A stretch of DNA of 40,703 nucleotides from CALLVY01 sp937899855 (lineage in GTDB: Bacteria > Bacteroidota > Bacteroidia > Chitinophagales > Saprospiraceae): assembly GCA_039820405.1 (NCBI GenBank), contig JBCBQC010000055.1, positions 1-40,703 of the forward strand, written 5' to 3'. The notes beneath the pieces were generated by a model. That model was not told where the DNA came from and searched no databases. It saw only the letters and a program-made list of their open reading frames with translations. Shown in pieces: positions 17,316 to 25,759 of the stretch (position 1 is its first letter; each line of letters begins with the position of its first letter). Made by a program: the position numbers and the translations under genes.

Positions 17316-17699
17316 CTAGGGACGGACGGCGATGACGGAGATTTCGATGTTGACGAACTTGGGCAAATTGGTCACTTCCACCAGCTCGCGGGCGGGGGCG
17401 GTGGCCTCGTCAAAGTATTCGGCGTATACCGTATTGATGCGGCTGTAGAGGTGCATGTCTTTGACGAAGACACTGGCCTTTACGACGTGGCTAAAGTCCA
17501 GCCCCGCCGCTTGCAAAACGTTGCGGAGGTTGTGCATGACCCGATGGGTTTCGGCCTCGATCGAGTCCTGGACCAATTCGCCGGTAGCCGGATCGATGGC
17601 CACTTGACCGGAGACAAATAACATACCGTTGGCCTCGACGGCCTGGTTGTAGGGACCCACCGGGGCGGGTGCCTGATTGCTTTGAATGATTGCTTTCAT
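17316..17699 (-). CDS. ridA: RidA family enamine/imine deaminase
   Basis: The 127-aa protein matches RidA (YjgF/UK114) in length and motifs: APVGPYNQAVEANGMLFVSG at the N-terminus, then VVKASVFVKDM, and PARELVEVTNLPKFVNIEI with the Arg and Glu of the active site. RidA hydrolyses reactive 2-aminoacrylate made by PLP enzymes. It is the first gene of a probable ridA-trpS-FAH operon, starting after the rpmF terminator. Confidence 0.95.
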   Translation of the reverse strand: MKAIIQSNQAPAPVGPYNQAVEANGMLFVSGQVAIDPATGELVQDSIEAETHRVMHNLRNVLQAAGLDFSHVVKASVFVKDMHLYSRINTVYAEYFDEATAPARELVEVTNLPKFVNIEISVIAVRP

Positions 17700-17749
17700 T
17701 GGATTGGGGATTGGGTGAACCAGCGGCTAAAGCTGGATAGGTAGAAACA

Positions 17750-17777
17750 GAAAAAGCCCCTCATGAAAATGGGAGCT
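17750..17777 (-). terminator. Terminator after rpmF
   Basis: On the minus strand an imperfect 8-9 bp stem (AGCTCCCA with TGAGGGGCT) around a 6-base loop is followed by five T residues. It separates rpmF from ridA. Confidence 0.6.
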
Positions 17778-17810
17778 TAGTTTTTTGTCTTTGGCGAAGC
17801 CGGGGGATGC

Positions 17811-18008
17811 TTAGTCCTCCAGGTCTTCATCGGCTTTGATGACCAACTGTCCCTTGTAGTACATATTGCCATCAACCCAGTGAGCGCGGTGGTAGAGGTG
17901 GACCTCCCCCGTGGTTTGGCAGGTGGTCAGTTGGGGCGTGGGCGCTACCTTGTGCGTCCGACGTTTTCTTTTGCGCTGCTTCGAGATTTTACTCTTAGGA
18001 TGTGCCAT
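17811..18008 (-). CDS. rpmF: 50S ribosomal protein L32
   Basis: The 65-aa protein begins with MAHPKSKISKQRKRKRRTH, the L32 N-terminus, and continues with PQLTTCQTTGEVHLYHRAHW. Only one Cys of the usual zinc-binding set is present, so this is probably a zinc-independent form. The acidic tail (IKADEDLED) is slightly longer than usual. It follows the DUF177 gene by 38 bases, the standard yceD-rpmF order. Confidence 0.97.
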   Translation of the reverse strand: MAHPKSKISKQRKRKRRTHKVAPTPQLTTCQTTGEVHLYHRAHWVDGNMYYKGQLVIKADEDLED

Positions 18009-18046
18009 AATTCTTCAATTTATACGCTACCGACTGGTTGCGGTGA

Positions 18047-18595
18047 CTAATTTTCAGGATTAAACTTTTTCTTCAATTCACTCCAGATGGAGGCTTCGTT
18101 TTCCCCCACCTCGTCTTCCTCGACGGGGGAGGGGGAGGGGTCTCCGTCTAAGTATTTCAGCATGTCCTCGTTGCAAGAACGATCGGGACCCAGCTCGTCG
18201 CAAGTGCGAATCATCGGCAAGGCCAGGATGATGTTCTCGTAAAGATACTGCGCCACGTTCAATTCGGGAGCTTCCCAAGGGAGGTAAATGATTTCCTCGT
18301 CCGGGTCTCTTTCCAGATCCGAGTACTTGACCACCATCTGGTAAGTGCCACTCAGGGGAAGTTGAATGGCATCCAGACAGCGATCGCAGTCAGTGGGTAT
18401 TTTTCCCGAAAAGTCCAGGTCCAGTACCAGCATCTCCGGTCGCTTGTCCAAGGCGATTTTTACTCCAAATTGGCCTTCGCTAACTGGCGATCCTTCGAAG
18501 TGGCTAAAGAAGTCGGCATCCAGATCGAAATGATACTCGTGGAGCCCGGATTTTAAGCCTTTAATCGGGATCGAAAAACGTTTGAGCGCGTCCAT
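18047..18595 (-). CDS. DUF177 family protein (YceD-like)
   Basis: Starting at 18595 the product is 182 aa and opens MDALKRFSIPIKGLKSG. Longer in-frame starts upstream fall at or before the -7 box at 18624-18631 and are excluded. The DUF177 core is the DLDFSGKIPTDCDRCLDAI segment, with the two cysteines of the conserved CxxC-like site, plus DEEIIYLPWEAPELNVAQYL. In E. coli, YceD affects 23S rRNA assembly; the role here is inferred. Its gene precedes rpmF, as in most bacteria. Confidence 0.9.
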   Translation of the reverse strand: MDALKRFSIPIKGLKSGLHEYHFDLDADFFSHFEGSPVSEGQFGVKIALDKRPEMLVLDLDFSGKIPTDCDRCLDAIQLPLSGTYQMVVKYSDLERDPDEEIIYLPWEAPELNVAQYLYENIILALPMIRTCDELGPDRSCNEDMLKYLDGDPSPSPVEEDEVGENEASIWSELKKKFNPEN

Positions 18596-18623
18596 TGTAA
18601 AAGAACTTCTGAAAAATGCGGGG

Positions 18624-18631
18624 CAAAGATA
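18624..18631 (-). promoter_or_regulatory. -7 box of the DUF177-rpmF operon
   Basis: The minus strand reads TATCTTTG, an exact TAnnTTTG match, 29 bases before the start codon at 18595. It decides the start of the DUF177 gene. Confidence 0.65.
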
Positions 18632-18687
18632 CATTTTTTTATCGTAATCCGATAGTCCATCCTCCAAATTATCCCCATCCTGCTCCC

Positions 18688-20127
18688 TTAGCGTTTCAAC
18701 TGCTCCAGCAGCCAGACCTTTTCGGCCACCTGCTCGGTTTGCTCCACCTCCCGGGCCAGTCGCCCGAGGGCTTCCCGGTTTGAGTCGGCCACTTGGAGCT
18801 TTTTGCGCACAAAGCGGATCAAGTTGAGGTAATTGTTCTTGTGGTAGCCGATGGCCTTTTGCCGCTGGATGTATTTTTGAAAGCTGTCCAGCAAGTATTC
18901 CAGGGCGTACAGCTCGTTCAGTTCGTAGTAGCAGCGCAGCAGCATCCGCCGGGTATCGAGGTTGTTCAGGACGTCCCGAAATTCGATCTCCCGCAGCAAT
19001 TGCATGGCGTTGTGGTAGTCCCGTTTTTGGAAATACAGGTAGGCCAAGTTGTAATGCCAGTACTGCTCGCGTTCGCGCCGGGGCAGGTAATGGCGGTAGT
19101 CCTCGATGAATTGGGCCACCCAGGCCTCCTCTTCCAAGGCGATGCCCAGTCGCGCGATGTTCTTATAGGTGTAGCCCGACAGCACCCCATTTTCCAACCA
19201 CACCTCCCGCGCCAGGCCCGACTGGTACAGGGCAAAGGCCTCGCGGATGTAGGCGCGGTCGCCCCGATTGAGTCGTTGAATACAGTAGTTGACCGCCAGG
19301 GTGTAGATGTCGCGAATTTCGGTGGCACCAAAAGCCGCGCCGTGGGCTTGGACGCCCGCTTTGAGGGCTTGAAAGTGACCTTCGCTGGCCGCTTCCTCAG
19401 CGTCGAGGGCGGCGATGGCGCGGTAGCTGTGGTAGTAAATCTGTACCGCGGGCACCCGCCGCAGGGCCTCCGACTGACTGACGTGGCGGAGGACCTCCTC
19501 CAAAAAGTCGAGGTCGTAGCGGTGCGATTGAAGCGAGCGCAGGGCGAGGATATCACAGCCGTGTCGCAGCAGTTCGGCGATGTAAAAAGCGGTCAGGGCA
19601 TTGCCCACGCCTTCGAGGAGCTCGGCTCCACTGCGGCGGTGGTCGAGGGTGGTGTTGGTGTAGCGGGCCTCTTCGAGCTTGAGCAGGTACTGCTGGTAGT
19701 GGTACTGGGGATTGCGCAGTTGGCCCTTGGCCAGTCGTTTGTAGGCCTGATCGAGCTCCTGTTGGAACTGGCGTTCCATCCGGCGACGGCGCAGGGCGCA
19801 ACACAGGTGGACCTGCTGCTGGGGGGGATCCGCTTCGACCTCCCGTTGGACGAAGTAGCGTTTGATGAGCTGGAGCAGGGCCGACAGCAGGTAGCGAAAG
19901 CGCTTTTCGGCGTAGGCCTCGCCGGGGTATACGACGGCATAGACCCGTTCCTTCTGCAGGGCGGTGCCGCCACGGCTGGGCCGGGGCAATTGCTCGCGCA
20001 GGTGCTCCAGTAGGCGGACCACATCCTCGCGTTGGTTGAAGTAGGGGGAACGGACGAATTTGTCCAGTTCGCGCCAATCTTTGGCCTGCAAACGCCGACA
20101 ATACTGCAGGAGGACCGAATTATTCAT
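18688..20127 (-). CDS. Large helical-repeat protein, unknown function (copy 2)
   Basis: The 479-aa protein has no signal peptide or membrane span and is mostly helical. It is clearly related to the product of 10488-11951. Corresponding segments are: VRSPYFNQREDVVRLLEHL vs LHSPFHNKNQKLRQLSDYL near residue 28; RFRYLLSALLQLIKRYF vs DLRINNLQSDLLQLLYAFL near 80; HYNLAYLYFQKRDYHNAMQL vs LYNLAALCQARGDYTQALQL near 350; and LLDSFQKYIQRQKAIGY vs LIEAFRKYLGRNRQIAI near 420. Arg and Gln are frequent. No catalytic or metal-binding motif is evident. It is divergently transcribed from the T9SS cargo gene at 20326, as copy 1 is from another T9SS cargo gene. Function is unknown. Confidence 0.78.
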   Translation of the reverse strand: MNNSVLLQYCRRLQAKDWRELDKFVRSPYFNQREDVVRLLEHLREQLPRPSRGGTALQKERVYAVVYPGEAYAEKRFRYLLSALLQLIKRYFVQREVEADPPQQQVHLCCALRRRRMERQFQQELDQAYKRLAKGQLRNPQYHYQQYLLKLEEARYTNTTLDHRRSGAELLEGVGNALTAFYIAELLRHGCDILALRSLQSHRYDLDFLEEVLRHVSQSEALRRVPAVQIYYHSYRAIAALDAEEAASEGHFQALKAGVQAHGAAFGATEIRDIYTLAVNYCIQRLNRGDRAYIREAFALYQSGLAREVWLENGVLSGYTYKNIARLGIALEEEAWVAQFIEDYRHYLPRREREQYWHYNLAYLYFQKRDYHNAMQLLREIEFRDVLNNLDTRRMLLRCYYELNELYALEYLLDSFQKYIQRQKAIGYHKNNYLNLIRFVRKKLQVADSNREALGRLAREVEQTEQVAEKVWLLEQLKR

Positions 20128-20172
20128 GGTGTCAAGCGATATTTTGAGCGATAAAAATAAGTTATTTTGTTG

Positions 20173-20193
20173 ATAATCAGGTGATTATGTTTG
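20173..20193 (+). promoter_or_regulatory. Promoter with overlapping operator-like inverted repeat
   Basis: TATGTTTG (20186-20193) is an exact plus-strand -7 box for the cargo gene at 20326. ATAATCA (20173-20179) and TGATTAT (20182-20188) form a 7-bp inverted repeat with a 2-base spacer that covers the spacer and the first bases of the -7 box, so a bound protein would block polymerase. Confidence 0.5.
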
Positions 20194-20325
20194 AAATAAG
20201 TTGAAAAAATGCTTAAAATGTCATTGGCTGAGTGGGGGAAAAAGTGAATCTTGTGGCCACCAAAGCACGACAATTATCCCACACAAATTATTATTCCCAT
20301 GAACGGACAAATCCAAATTAAACTT

Positions 20326-23241
20326 ATGAAAACCAACTTTATCTTCCTTTTCCTCTGCGTTTGTCTCTGCGCGGTACAAAACGGCCTGTGGGCACAAGGC
20401 TGGGAACGCTCCTACCCGCTTAACCATAGCCAGATCAGCAACGCGATCGATTTCTTGCCGTCGGGCAACCTATTGCTAGTGGGTACCTGGGGAGACCTTA
20501 GTGGCGCTGGCGCTTCCGATCTGGGCTATCAGTACCTGGTAGTGAGCCCGGATGGTCAGTTGGTCCGCCATTATACCTACGCTTACCCAGATTTGGTAGG
20601 CCTACCGGCTTTTATAACCAGTGATGGAAGCGTCCTGCACACCGAGAATGTACACCAAAGCCCCAATGCCGGTTGGGGATCTGAATTGTTTAAAATCGAC
20701 GGTCAGGGGCAACGCGAATGGGCCTTTCGTACGCCCTACGGGGAACCCCTTTTTTCCGTGACGGAGCTCAACAATGGACGGTATTTGCTCCCCACCGTCC
20801 GCGATACCCTAATCAATGGACAAGCGGCGCAGCGCATCGGACTTTACTGCTTTTCTACCGATGGGCAGGTGCTTTGGTTTCGTGCCGATTACAGCACCAG
20901 TGCCTATACGGGGGGGGGAACCTTATCCGTGATGAAGGTCATCGGTACCCGCGATGGTGGGGCCCTGGTATCACTGGCCTACCGCGACGGCGGCACCTGG
21001 GAGAACCTACTGCTCAAAGTGGATGAGCTCGGCAATGAACAGTGGCGGACTGCCTACGGTACTGGCTTTCACTACACTCACGACATTGTAGAATCGTCCA
21101 CCAATGCTTACTACGTACTTGACGAAACCCGAAATCAAAACAGTCGTCCGAATACGGAGATTCAACGGGTGGATGCTCAAGGCAATTTGGAGTGGAGTAA
21201 AGCTTACGATTTTGGGAATGGGCAGTACTACGGAGAGCTGGCCATCAACCCCGATGGAACGCTCTACCTCTATGGTGGAGATGATGGCAACGGCATCTTC
21301 AATTTTTCCGTCCAGACTTTGCGCAAGCTCTCGGCGGAGGGGCAGGCGATCTGGACGAGGCGTTTTTCTAACCGCGATCTGTATTTCGGGGTGTTTTTCA
21401 ATCACCTGGTTAGTGCTGCCGACGGGGGGGCTTACTTGCTGTCTAGCAAATACAGCGCCCTGCGTGACTTGGATGATCTGTACCTCATCCGCACGGACTC
21501 CAGTGGAGTCAGCCTTACCAATGCCGTTGCGGCTACCGTATTTGCCGACTCGGTGACCAATTGTACCTACGATAATATGGAGTTGCGACTGCAAAACTGG
21601 ATTGTGTTGCTGGAAGGGCAGGGGCTAGAGCTCTACGACATCACCGATGCCAATGGGGAGGTATTGCTACCCGCTCAATCGGGAGACTTTACCGTAAGTA
21701 CCATCCCTTTCTCGCCTTACTGGTCTTCCTGTCAGACCGAATATCCCGTCAGTTTTCCAGCCAACGACAGCGTGACGATTGCGGTGGATATTCCCATGCA
21801 GGCGGAGGTATCGTGTCCCTATCTGGAGGTCTCCCTGGTGGGGTCACCCACGGCGATTTGTGATTCCGCTACTTATACGGTGCAGTACTGTAACTTGGGT
21901 ACCGCTCCGGCGATCGGCGCCTACCTCGAACTCGAGCTTGATTCCCTACTCCACTTTCAATCCGCCACTTTCCCCCATACCTTCGCCAATGGCGTGTACA
22001 CTTTTGACTTGGGTGATCTTGGTCTGAATACCTGTGGTAGTTTCCAGGTCGATTATCAAGTGGATTGTGCTGCTCCTCCGGGGCTGACCTTCTGTACGGA
22101 AGTACACATCTACCCGGATTCGTTTTGCTTACCCAGCCCCAATTGGTCGGGAGCGAGTGTAGAGGTGGATGGAGAATGCACGGGGCCCGATATCAACTTC
22201 ACGATTCAAAATACGGGTACGGCCGCCATCAGCAGCCCCGTATCCTACCTCGTCGTAGAGGATGACGTTATCCTCTTGCAGGGGCAGGTCAATGAGTTGT
22301 TACCCGGTGAGGTTTTCCCACTGACCCCCATCCCCGCGTTGGGCCAAACCTACCGCCTCGAAGCGGAGCAAGAACCCTTTCACCCCGGCTCCAATGCACT
22401 CAGTACGGCCGTGGAAGCTTGTGGCCCCGGTCCCTACAGCACGGGCTACATCAACCGCTTCCCCCAAAATGATGGCAATCCCTTCGTCGATATCGAATGC
22501 TCCCTCACCTACGAGAACGCTCCCCCGAATACCAATTCGCTAGATGGCCAGCCCCTGGGCATCACCGAGAACCACCTGATCCCTGCGGACCAGGATATTG
22601 AGTACATCATCCGCTTTCAAAATGACGCCGAAGTGGCGGTCACCCATTTGACCATCCGGGATACCTTGAGCACATCCCTAGACATCAGTTCGATCCGACC
22701 CGGTGCCGCTTCCCATCCCTATACTTTTGACCTCTCCGCCGGGGGCGTACTTTCTTTTCACATGGAGGGACTGCAACTCGAAAGCGCCCGGAGTGGGGAA
22801 GGCCTCTCGGGGGGCTTCGTCAAATTTCGGATTGGCCAAAAAAGCGACCTGCCGAAGGGTACCCAGATTGAAAACCAAGTCGCCATCTACTTGGGAGACC
22901 AGGCGGCGGTATTTACCAATACTACCCAGCATACGGTTGGGGAATATCCCCTCAAGGTCGTCATGAACACCACTGATGCCGGTGAGCTGGCCCCCTCTTT
23001 ATTGAGGATTCACCCCAATCCCATGAGAGAGGAGACGATTGTGGAATGGTCCAATTATTCGGAAGGAAAAGAGTGGCGGCTCAAGGTCTACGACGCAACG
23101 GGTCAACTCTTGCGGGTGGAGTCCATAACGGCTGCGGCTACGGTATTCCGACGCCAGGACCTACCCCGGGGAATCTACCTCCTCCAACTGACGGATGGAA
23201 CACGTACCCTGGCCAACGAGCGGCTGATTATCCTCCAGTAG
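20326..23241 (+). CDS. Large T9SS-secreted surface or extracellular protein
   Basis: The start at 20326 gives 971 aa beginning with MKTNFIFLFLCVCLCAVQNG, a signal peptide ending WAQ near residue 24; an earlier in-frame reading has no signal. Residues about 25-400 repeat WxRxY and G-D-G motifs in a six- to eight-bladed propeller-like way (for example LLKVDELGNEQWRTAYGTG). The middle is Cys-containing and beta-rich. A segment near 770-890 (DIEYIIRFQNDAEVAVTHLT) is a DUF11-like Ig repeat. The last 75 residues are a type A T9SS tail (IHPNPMREETIVEWSNYS, then RGIYLLQLTDG). The product should be secreted through the outer membrane. Its ligand or enzyme role is unknown. A strong terminator follows 50 bases later. 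Confidence 0.85.
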   Translation: MKTNFIFLFLCVCLCAVQNGLWAQGWERSYPLNHSQISNAIDFLPSGNLLLVGTWGDLSGAGASDLGYQYLVVSPDGQLVRHYTYAYPDLVGLPAFITSDGSVLHTENVHQSPNAGWGSELFKIDGQGQREWAFRTPYGEPLFSVTELNNGRYLLPTVRDTLINGQAAQRIGLYCFSTDGQVLWFRADYSTSAYTGGGTLSVMKVIGTRDGGALVSLAYRDGGTWENLLLKVDELGNEQWRTAYGTGFHYTHDIVESSTNAYYVLDETRNQNSRPNTEIQRVDAQGNLEWSKAYDFGNGQYYGELAINPDGTLYLYGGDDGNGIFNFSVQTLRKLSAEGQAIWTRRFSNRDLYFGVFFNHLVSAADGGAYLLSSKYSALRDLDDLYLIRTDSSGVSLTNAVAATVFADSVTNCTYDNMELRLQNWIVLLEGQGLELYDITDANGEVLLPAQSGDFTVSTIPFSPYWSSCQTEYPVSFPANDSVTIAVDIPMQAEVSCPYLEVSLVGSPTAICDSATYTVQYCNLGTAPAIGAYLELELDSLLHFQSATFPHTFANGVYTFDLGDLGLNTCGSFQVDYQVDCAAPPGLTFCTEVHIYPDSFCLPSPNWSGASVEVDGECTGPDINFTIQNTGTAAISSPVSYLVVEDDVILLQGQVNELLPGEVFPLTPIPALGQTYRLEAEQEPFHPGSNALSTAVEACGPGPYSTGYINRFPQNDGNPFVDIECSLTYENAPPNTNSLDGQPLGITENHLIPADQDIEYIIRFQNDAEVAVTHLTIRDTLSTSLDISSIRPGAASHPYTFDLSAGGVLSFHMEGLQLESARSGEGLSGGFVKFRIGQKSDLPKGTQIENQVAIYLGDQAAVFTNTTQHTVGEYPLKVVMNTTDAGELAPSLLRIHPNPMREETIVEWSNYSEGKEWRLKVYDATGQLLRVESITAAATVFRRQDLPRGIYLLQLTDGTRTLANERLIILQ

Positions 23242-23291
23242 CTAGCCCACTAATTAGAAACGAATATTTATTGTGATCGGACTTAATGAGA

Positions 23292-23327
23292 AGCCCCGAA
23301 CTACCTAGCAGTTCGGGGCTATTTTTT
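23292..23327 (+). terminator. Rho-independent terminator of the T9SS cargo gene
   Basis: A perfect 11-bp stem (AGCCCCGAACT with AGTTCGGGGCT) and a 7-base loop are followed by A and six T residues. Confidence 0.9.
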
Positions 23328-23338
23328 GCGTTAGTTGC

Positions 23339-23515
23339 TGAGATGGCTTCTAGAAGCCATCTCAAAATGTTTTTGTCGGCGAGGGAGTGGTCATTTGTGC
23401 TCCTACGAGGCGCCAAAACGGAACATAGCCTTAGCTACGTGACGCTTTTGGCAACGAAGTAGGGGCGGAAATGACCCTGACGTAGCCCGAAGGATATTTT
23501 TGAAATGGCTTCTAG
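23339..23515. repeat. MITE-like inverted-repeat element, copy A
   Basis: The left end from 23350 and the reverse complement of the right end (to 23515) match well: both read CTAGAAGCCAT(C/T)TCAAAA at the tip, then share GGTCATTT or GGGTCATTT, CCTAC and GCCAAAA further in. The whole 166 bases would fold as one long hairpin. The left tip is extended by 11 bases so that 23339-23364 is a perfect 26-base palindrome, TGAGATGGCTTCT and its complement. No gene is encoded. The right tip supplies the TAG stop of the TM2 gene. A related right end occurs at 29161-29206. Confidence 0.7.
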
Positions 23516-23970
23516 TAGTAATCGCCGAACTTAGGAGTGAGTTCCTTTAGAATGATAAGAATGAGGTCGATAAGGTACCAAATCCCGAAACCACCAGCGG
23601 TAAGGAGTTTGACTATGCCCAAGCCAATGTAACCGAGGTAAAAGCGATCTACTCCCAGACCACCGAGGAAGAGGGACAAGAGAATGGCGGCGATGTGGCT
23701 ACGGTCGTCACTAGAGGCTTCTTTTTCTAGCTTCTCCAACTTGCGGTTCAATTTCTTGAGTTGCCGCTTTTCCTTGGCACTCAGTCCTTCACTTTTGGCC
23801 TTGGTGTGGAGGTCATCCCGCAGCTCGTAAAGCGCTTGGAAAGGACTGGTGGTGGACTGGGCTTGGAGTACGGTAGGAAGGTGAGCGTTGCTACTGGGGC
23901 CGACGACGGCTTGGCTAGTGGTGAGGCAAGTACTGGCGAGTACGAGCATCAAGAGTAATCTTTTGAGCAT
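23512..23970 (-). CDS. TM2 domain-containing protein
   Basis: The 152-aa protein has a signal peptide-like start (MLKRLLLMLVLASTCLTTSQA), a Lys- and Glu-rich coiled segment at 55-85 (KEKRQLKKLNRKLEKLEKEA), and a TM2 domain at about 93-143: HIAAILLSLFLGGLGVDRFY, then LGYIGLGIVKLLTAGGFGIWYLID. TM2 domains form two membrane helices joined by a short loop with the DRFYLG motif. No function is known for most bacterial members. The stop codon TAG lies in the tip of the adjacent inverted-repeat element, so the last residues (GDYY) may have been set by that insertion. Confidence 0.88.
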   Translation of the reverse strand: MLKRLLLMLVLASTCLTTSQAVVGPSSNAHLPTVLQAQSTTSPFQALYELRDDLHTKAKSEGLSAKEKRQLKKLNRKLEKLEKEASSDDRSHIAAILLSLFLGGLGVDRFYLGYIGLGIVKLLTAGGFGIWYLIDLILIILKELTPKFGDYY

Positions 23971-24083
23971 AGTTTAAATTTTGTTGAGTTTAACAGGACA
24001 ATGGCACGACTACCGTACCACCTTAGGTCAGCGACGTAAACATAGTAAATTTTTACGAGGCCGGGCCTCGGTTAAGTACCGAT

Positions 24084-25484
24084 CTAGCGTTTTTTCATAC
24101 TGCCGATCATCTCCTCGGGTTTGACCCAGGCATCGAATTCTTCGGCCGTCAGATAGCCCAGGGCAATGGCGGCTTCCTTGAGGGTGCTGCCTTCCCGGTG
24201 TGCTTTCTTAGCGATGCTGGCCGCCTTGTCGTAACCGATGTGGGTGTTGAGCGCAGTGACGAGCATGAGCGAATTGAAGAGGTTTTGGTGGATGCGGTCG
24301 TAATTGGGTTCGATGCCCTGCGCGCAGTTTTGGTCAAAGCTTTGGCAAGCGTCACCGATGAGTCGGGCCGAGAGGAGGAAGTTGTAGATCATCATCGGCT
24401 TGAAAACGTTGAGTTCGAAATGTCCGGTCATTCCACCGACGTTGATGGCCACGTCGTTGCCGACGACTTGTGCCATGGCCATGGTCAGGGCTTCGGCTTG
24501 GGTGGGATTGACCTTGCCCGGCATGATGGAGGAGCCGGGTTCGTTGGCGGGGATGACCAATTCGCCGATGCCCGACCGGGGCCCCGAAGCCAGCATGCGG
24601 ATGTCGTTGCCGATTTTCATGAGCGAGACGGCGACCGTCTTGAGGGCACCGTGGGCCTCGACGATGGCGTCGTGAGCGGCGAGGGCTTCGAATTTATTTT
24701 TGGCCGTTACGAAGGGCAGGCCGGTCAGCTCGGCGATCTTGGCGGCTACCATTTTATCGTAGCCCCGGGGCGTGTTCAGTCCCGTTCCGACGGCGGTGCC
24801 ACCGAGGGCGAGTTCGGAAAGGTGCTTGAGGGTGGCGCGGATGGCTTGGAGGCCGTGGTCGAGTTGGGAGACGTAGCCCGACAGCTCCTGGCCGACGGTG
24901 AGGGGGGTGGCGTCCATAAAGTGGGTCCGCCCGATTTTGACTACTTTTTTATAGGCCTTGGCTTTTTCGTTGAGGGTATGGCGGAGGGCTTGGATGCCGG
25001 GGATGGTTACGTCGACGAGCATCTGGTAGGCCGCGATGTGCATGGCGGTGGGGAAGGTATCGTTGGAGGACTGTGACTTGTTGACGTCGTCGTTGGGGTG
25101 GAGGGCTTTTTCGGCATCGTCGAGTTGGCCTCCTTTGAGGACGTGGCCGCGGTTGGCGATCACCTCGTTGACGTTCATATTGCTTTGGGTCCCCGATCCG
25201 GTTTGCCAGACGACGAGTGGGAATTGGTCGTCGAGTTTGCCGGCGAGGATTTCGTCGCACACCCGGCCGATAAGTTTGGCTTTGGCTTTGGGGAGTACCC
25301 CCAACTCGCTATTGGTCAGGGCGGCCGCTTTTTTCAAGTAGGCAAAGGCCCGGATGATTTCCATGGGCATCTGCTGGCCCCCAATTTTAAAGTTCAGGCT
25401 GGAGCGTTGGGTTTGGGCAGCCCAGTATTTGTCGGCGGGTACTTTGATGCTGCCGATGCTATCTTTTTCCTTGCGGTATTTCAT
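24084..25484 (-). CDS. fumC: Fumarate hydratase, class II
   Basis: The 466-aa enzyme interconverts fumarate and malate in the TCA cycle. The class II signature GSSIMPGKVNPTQAEAL lies near residue 318, and the KIGRTHFMDATPLTVGQEL segment with the catalytic His is near 183. The NMNVNEVIANRG and SSNDTFPTAMHIAAYQ segments are also conserved. There are no iron-sulfur cysteines, consistent with the class II enzyme. A -7 box is 27 bases upstream. It stands alone on the minus strand. Confidence 0.98.
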   Translation of the reverse strand: MKYRKEKDSIGSIKVPADKYWAAQTQRSSLNFKIGGQQMPMEIIRAFAYLKKAAALTNSELGVLPKAKAKLIGRVCDEILAGKLDDQFPLVVWQTGSGTQSNMNVNEVIANRGHVLKGGQLDDAEKALHPNDDVNKSQSSNDTFPTAMHIAAYQMLVDVTIPGIQALRHTLNEKAKAYKKVVKIGRTHFMDATPLTVGQELSGYVSQLDHGLQAIRATLKHLSELALGGTAVGTGLNTPRGYDKMVAAKIAELTGLPFVTAKNKFEALAAHDAIVEAHGALKTVAVSLMKIGNDIRMLASGPRSGIGELVIPANEPGSSIMPGKVNPTQAEALTMAMAQVVGNDVAINVGGMTGHFELNVFKPMMIYNFLLSARLIGDACQSFDQNCAQGIEPNYDRIHQNLFNSLMLVTALNTHIGYDKAASIAKKAHREGSTLKEAAIALGYLTAEEFDAWVKPEEMIGSMKKR

Positions 25485-25510
25485 GATTTGGAGAATTTGG
25501 TTTGCTGCTG

Positions 25511-25518
25511 CAAAGATA
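25511..25518 (-). promoter_or_regulatory. -7 box of fumC
   Basis: The minus strand reads TATCTTTG, an exact TAnnTTTG match, 27 bases before the fumC start codon. Confidence 0.6.
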
Positions 25519-25570
25519 ATTTTTTTCCGATTTTGGCCTGGGGAAAATTATGAAGGGGGCTAGGGGTCGT

Positions 25571-25745
25571 TCCACGGAGTTCCACGGAGTTCCACGGAGT
25601 TGCACGAAAGGTAAACGTCCACTCGTCCTCTGCGCCTCTCAGCGCTCCTCCGCGCAACTCTGCGTCCCAACCCCCCCTCGAAGCGCCCCACTCCCACGCG
25701 CCCCACCCTCGAAGCGCCCCACCTCCACTCCCCCCATTCCCCGAA
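25571..25745. repeat. Tandem and G/C-rich repeats between fumC and sod
   Basis: TCCACGGAGT occurs three times in tandem (25571-25600), followed by a partial copy. A segment of CTCTGCGCCTCTCAGCG type (25621-25668) follows; in my memory similar strings are scattered in non-coding DNA of many bacteria. From 25669 to 25740 the plus strand is C-rich; a 16-base unit (CCTCGAAGCGCCCCAC) is present at 25676 and 25707. The minus strand of that tract has four G-runs suited to a G-quadruplex. A reading frame crosses the stretch but is low-complexity and not credible as a gene. Confidence 0.7.
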
Positions 25746-25751
25746 CATTAT

Positions 25752-25759
25752 TATCTTTA
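25752..25759 (+). promoter_or_regulatory. -7-like box of the sod gene
   Basis: TATCTTTA is one base off TAnnTTTG; transcription would begin near 25766, leaving a leader of about 65 bases that contains a short GCCC/GGGC hairpin. Confidence 0.4.

Noticed and set aside
18793..20013. A 406-codon plus-strand frame antisense to the helical-repeat gene
   Set aside because: The minus-strand protein has a related copy elsewhere in the window; the antisense one has none.
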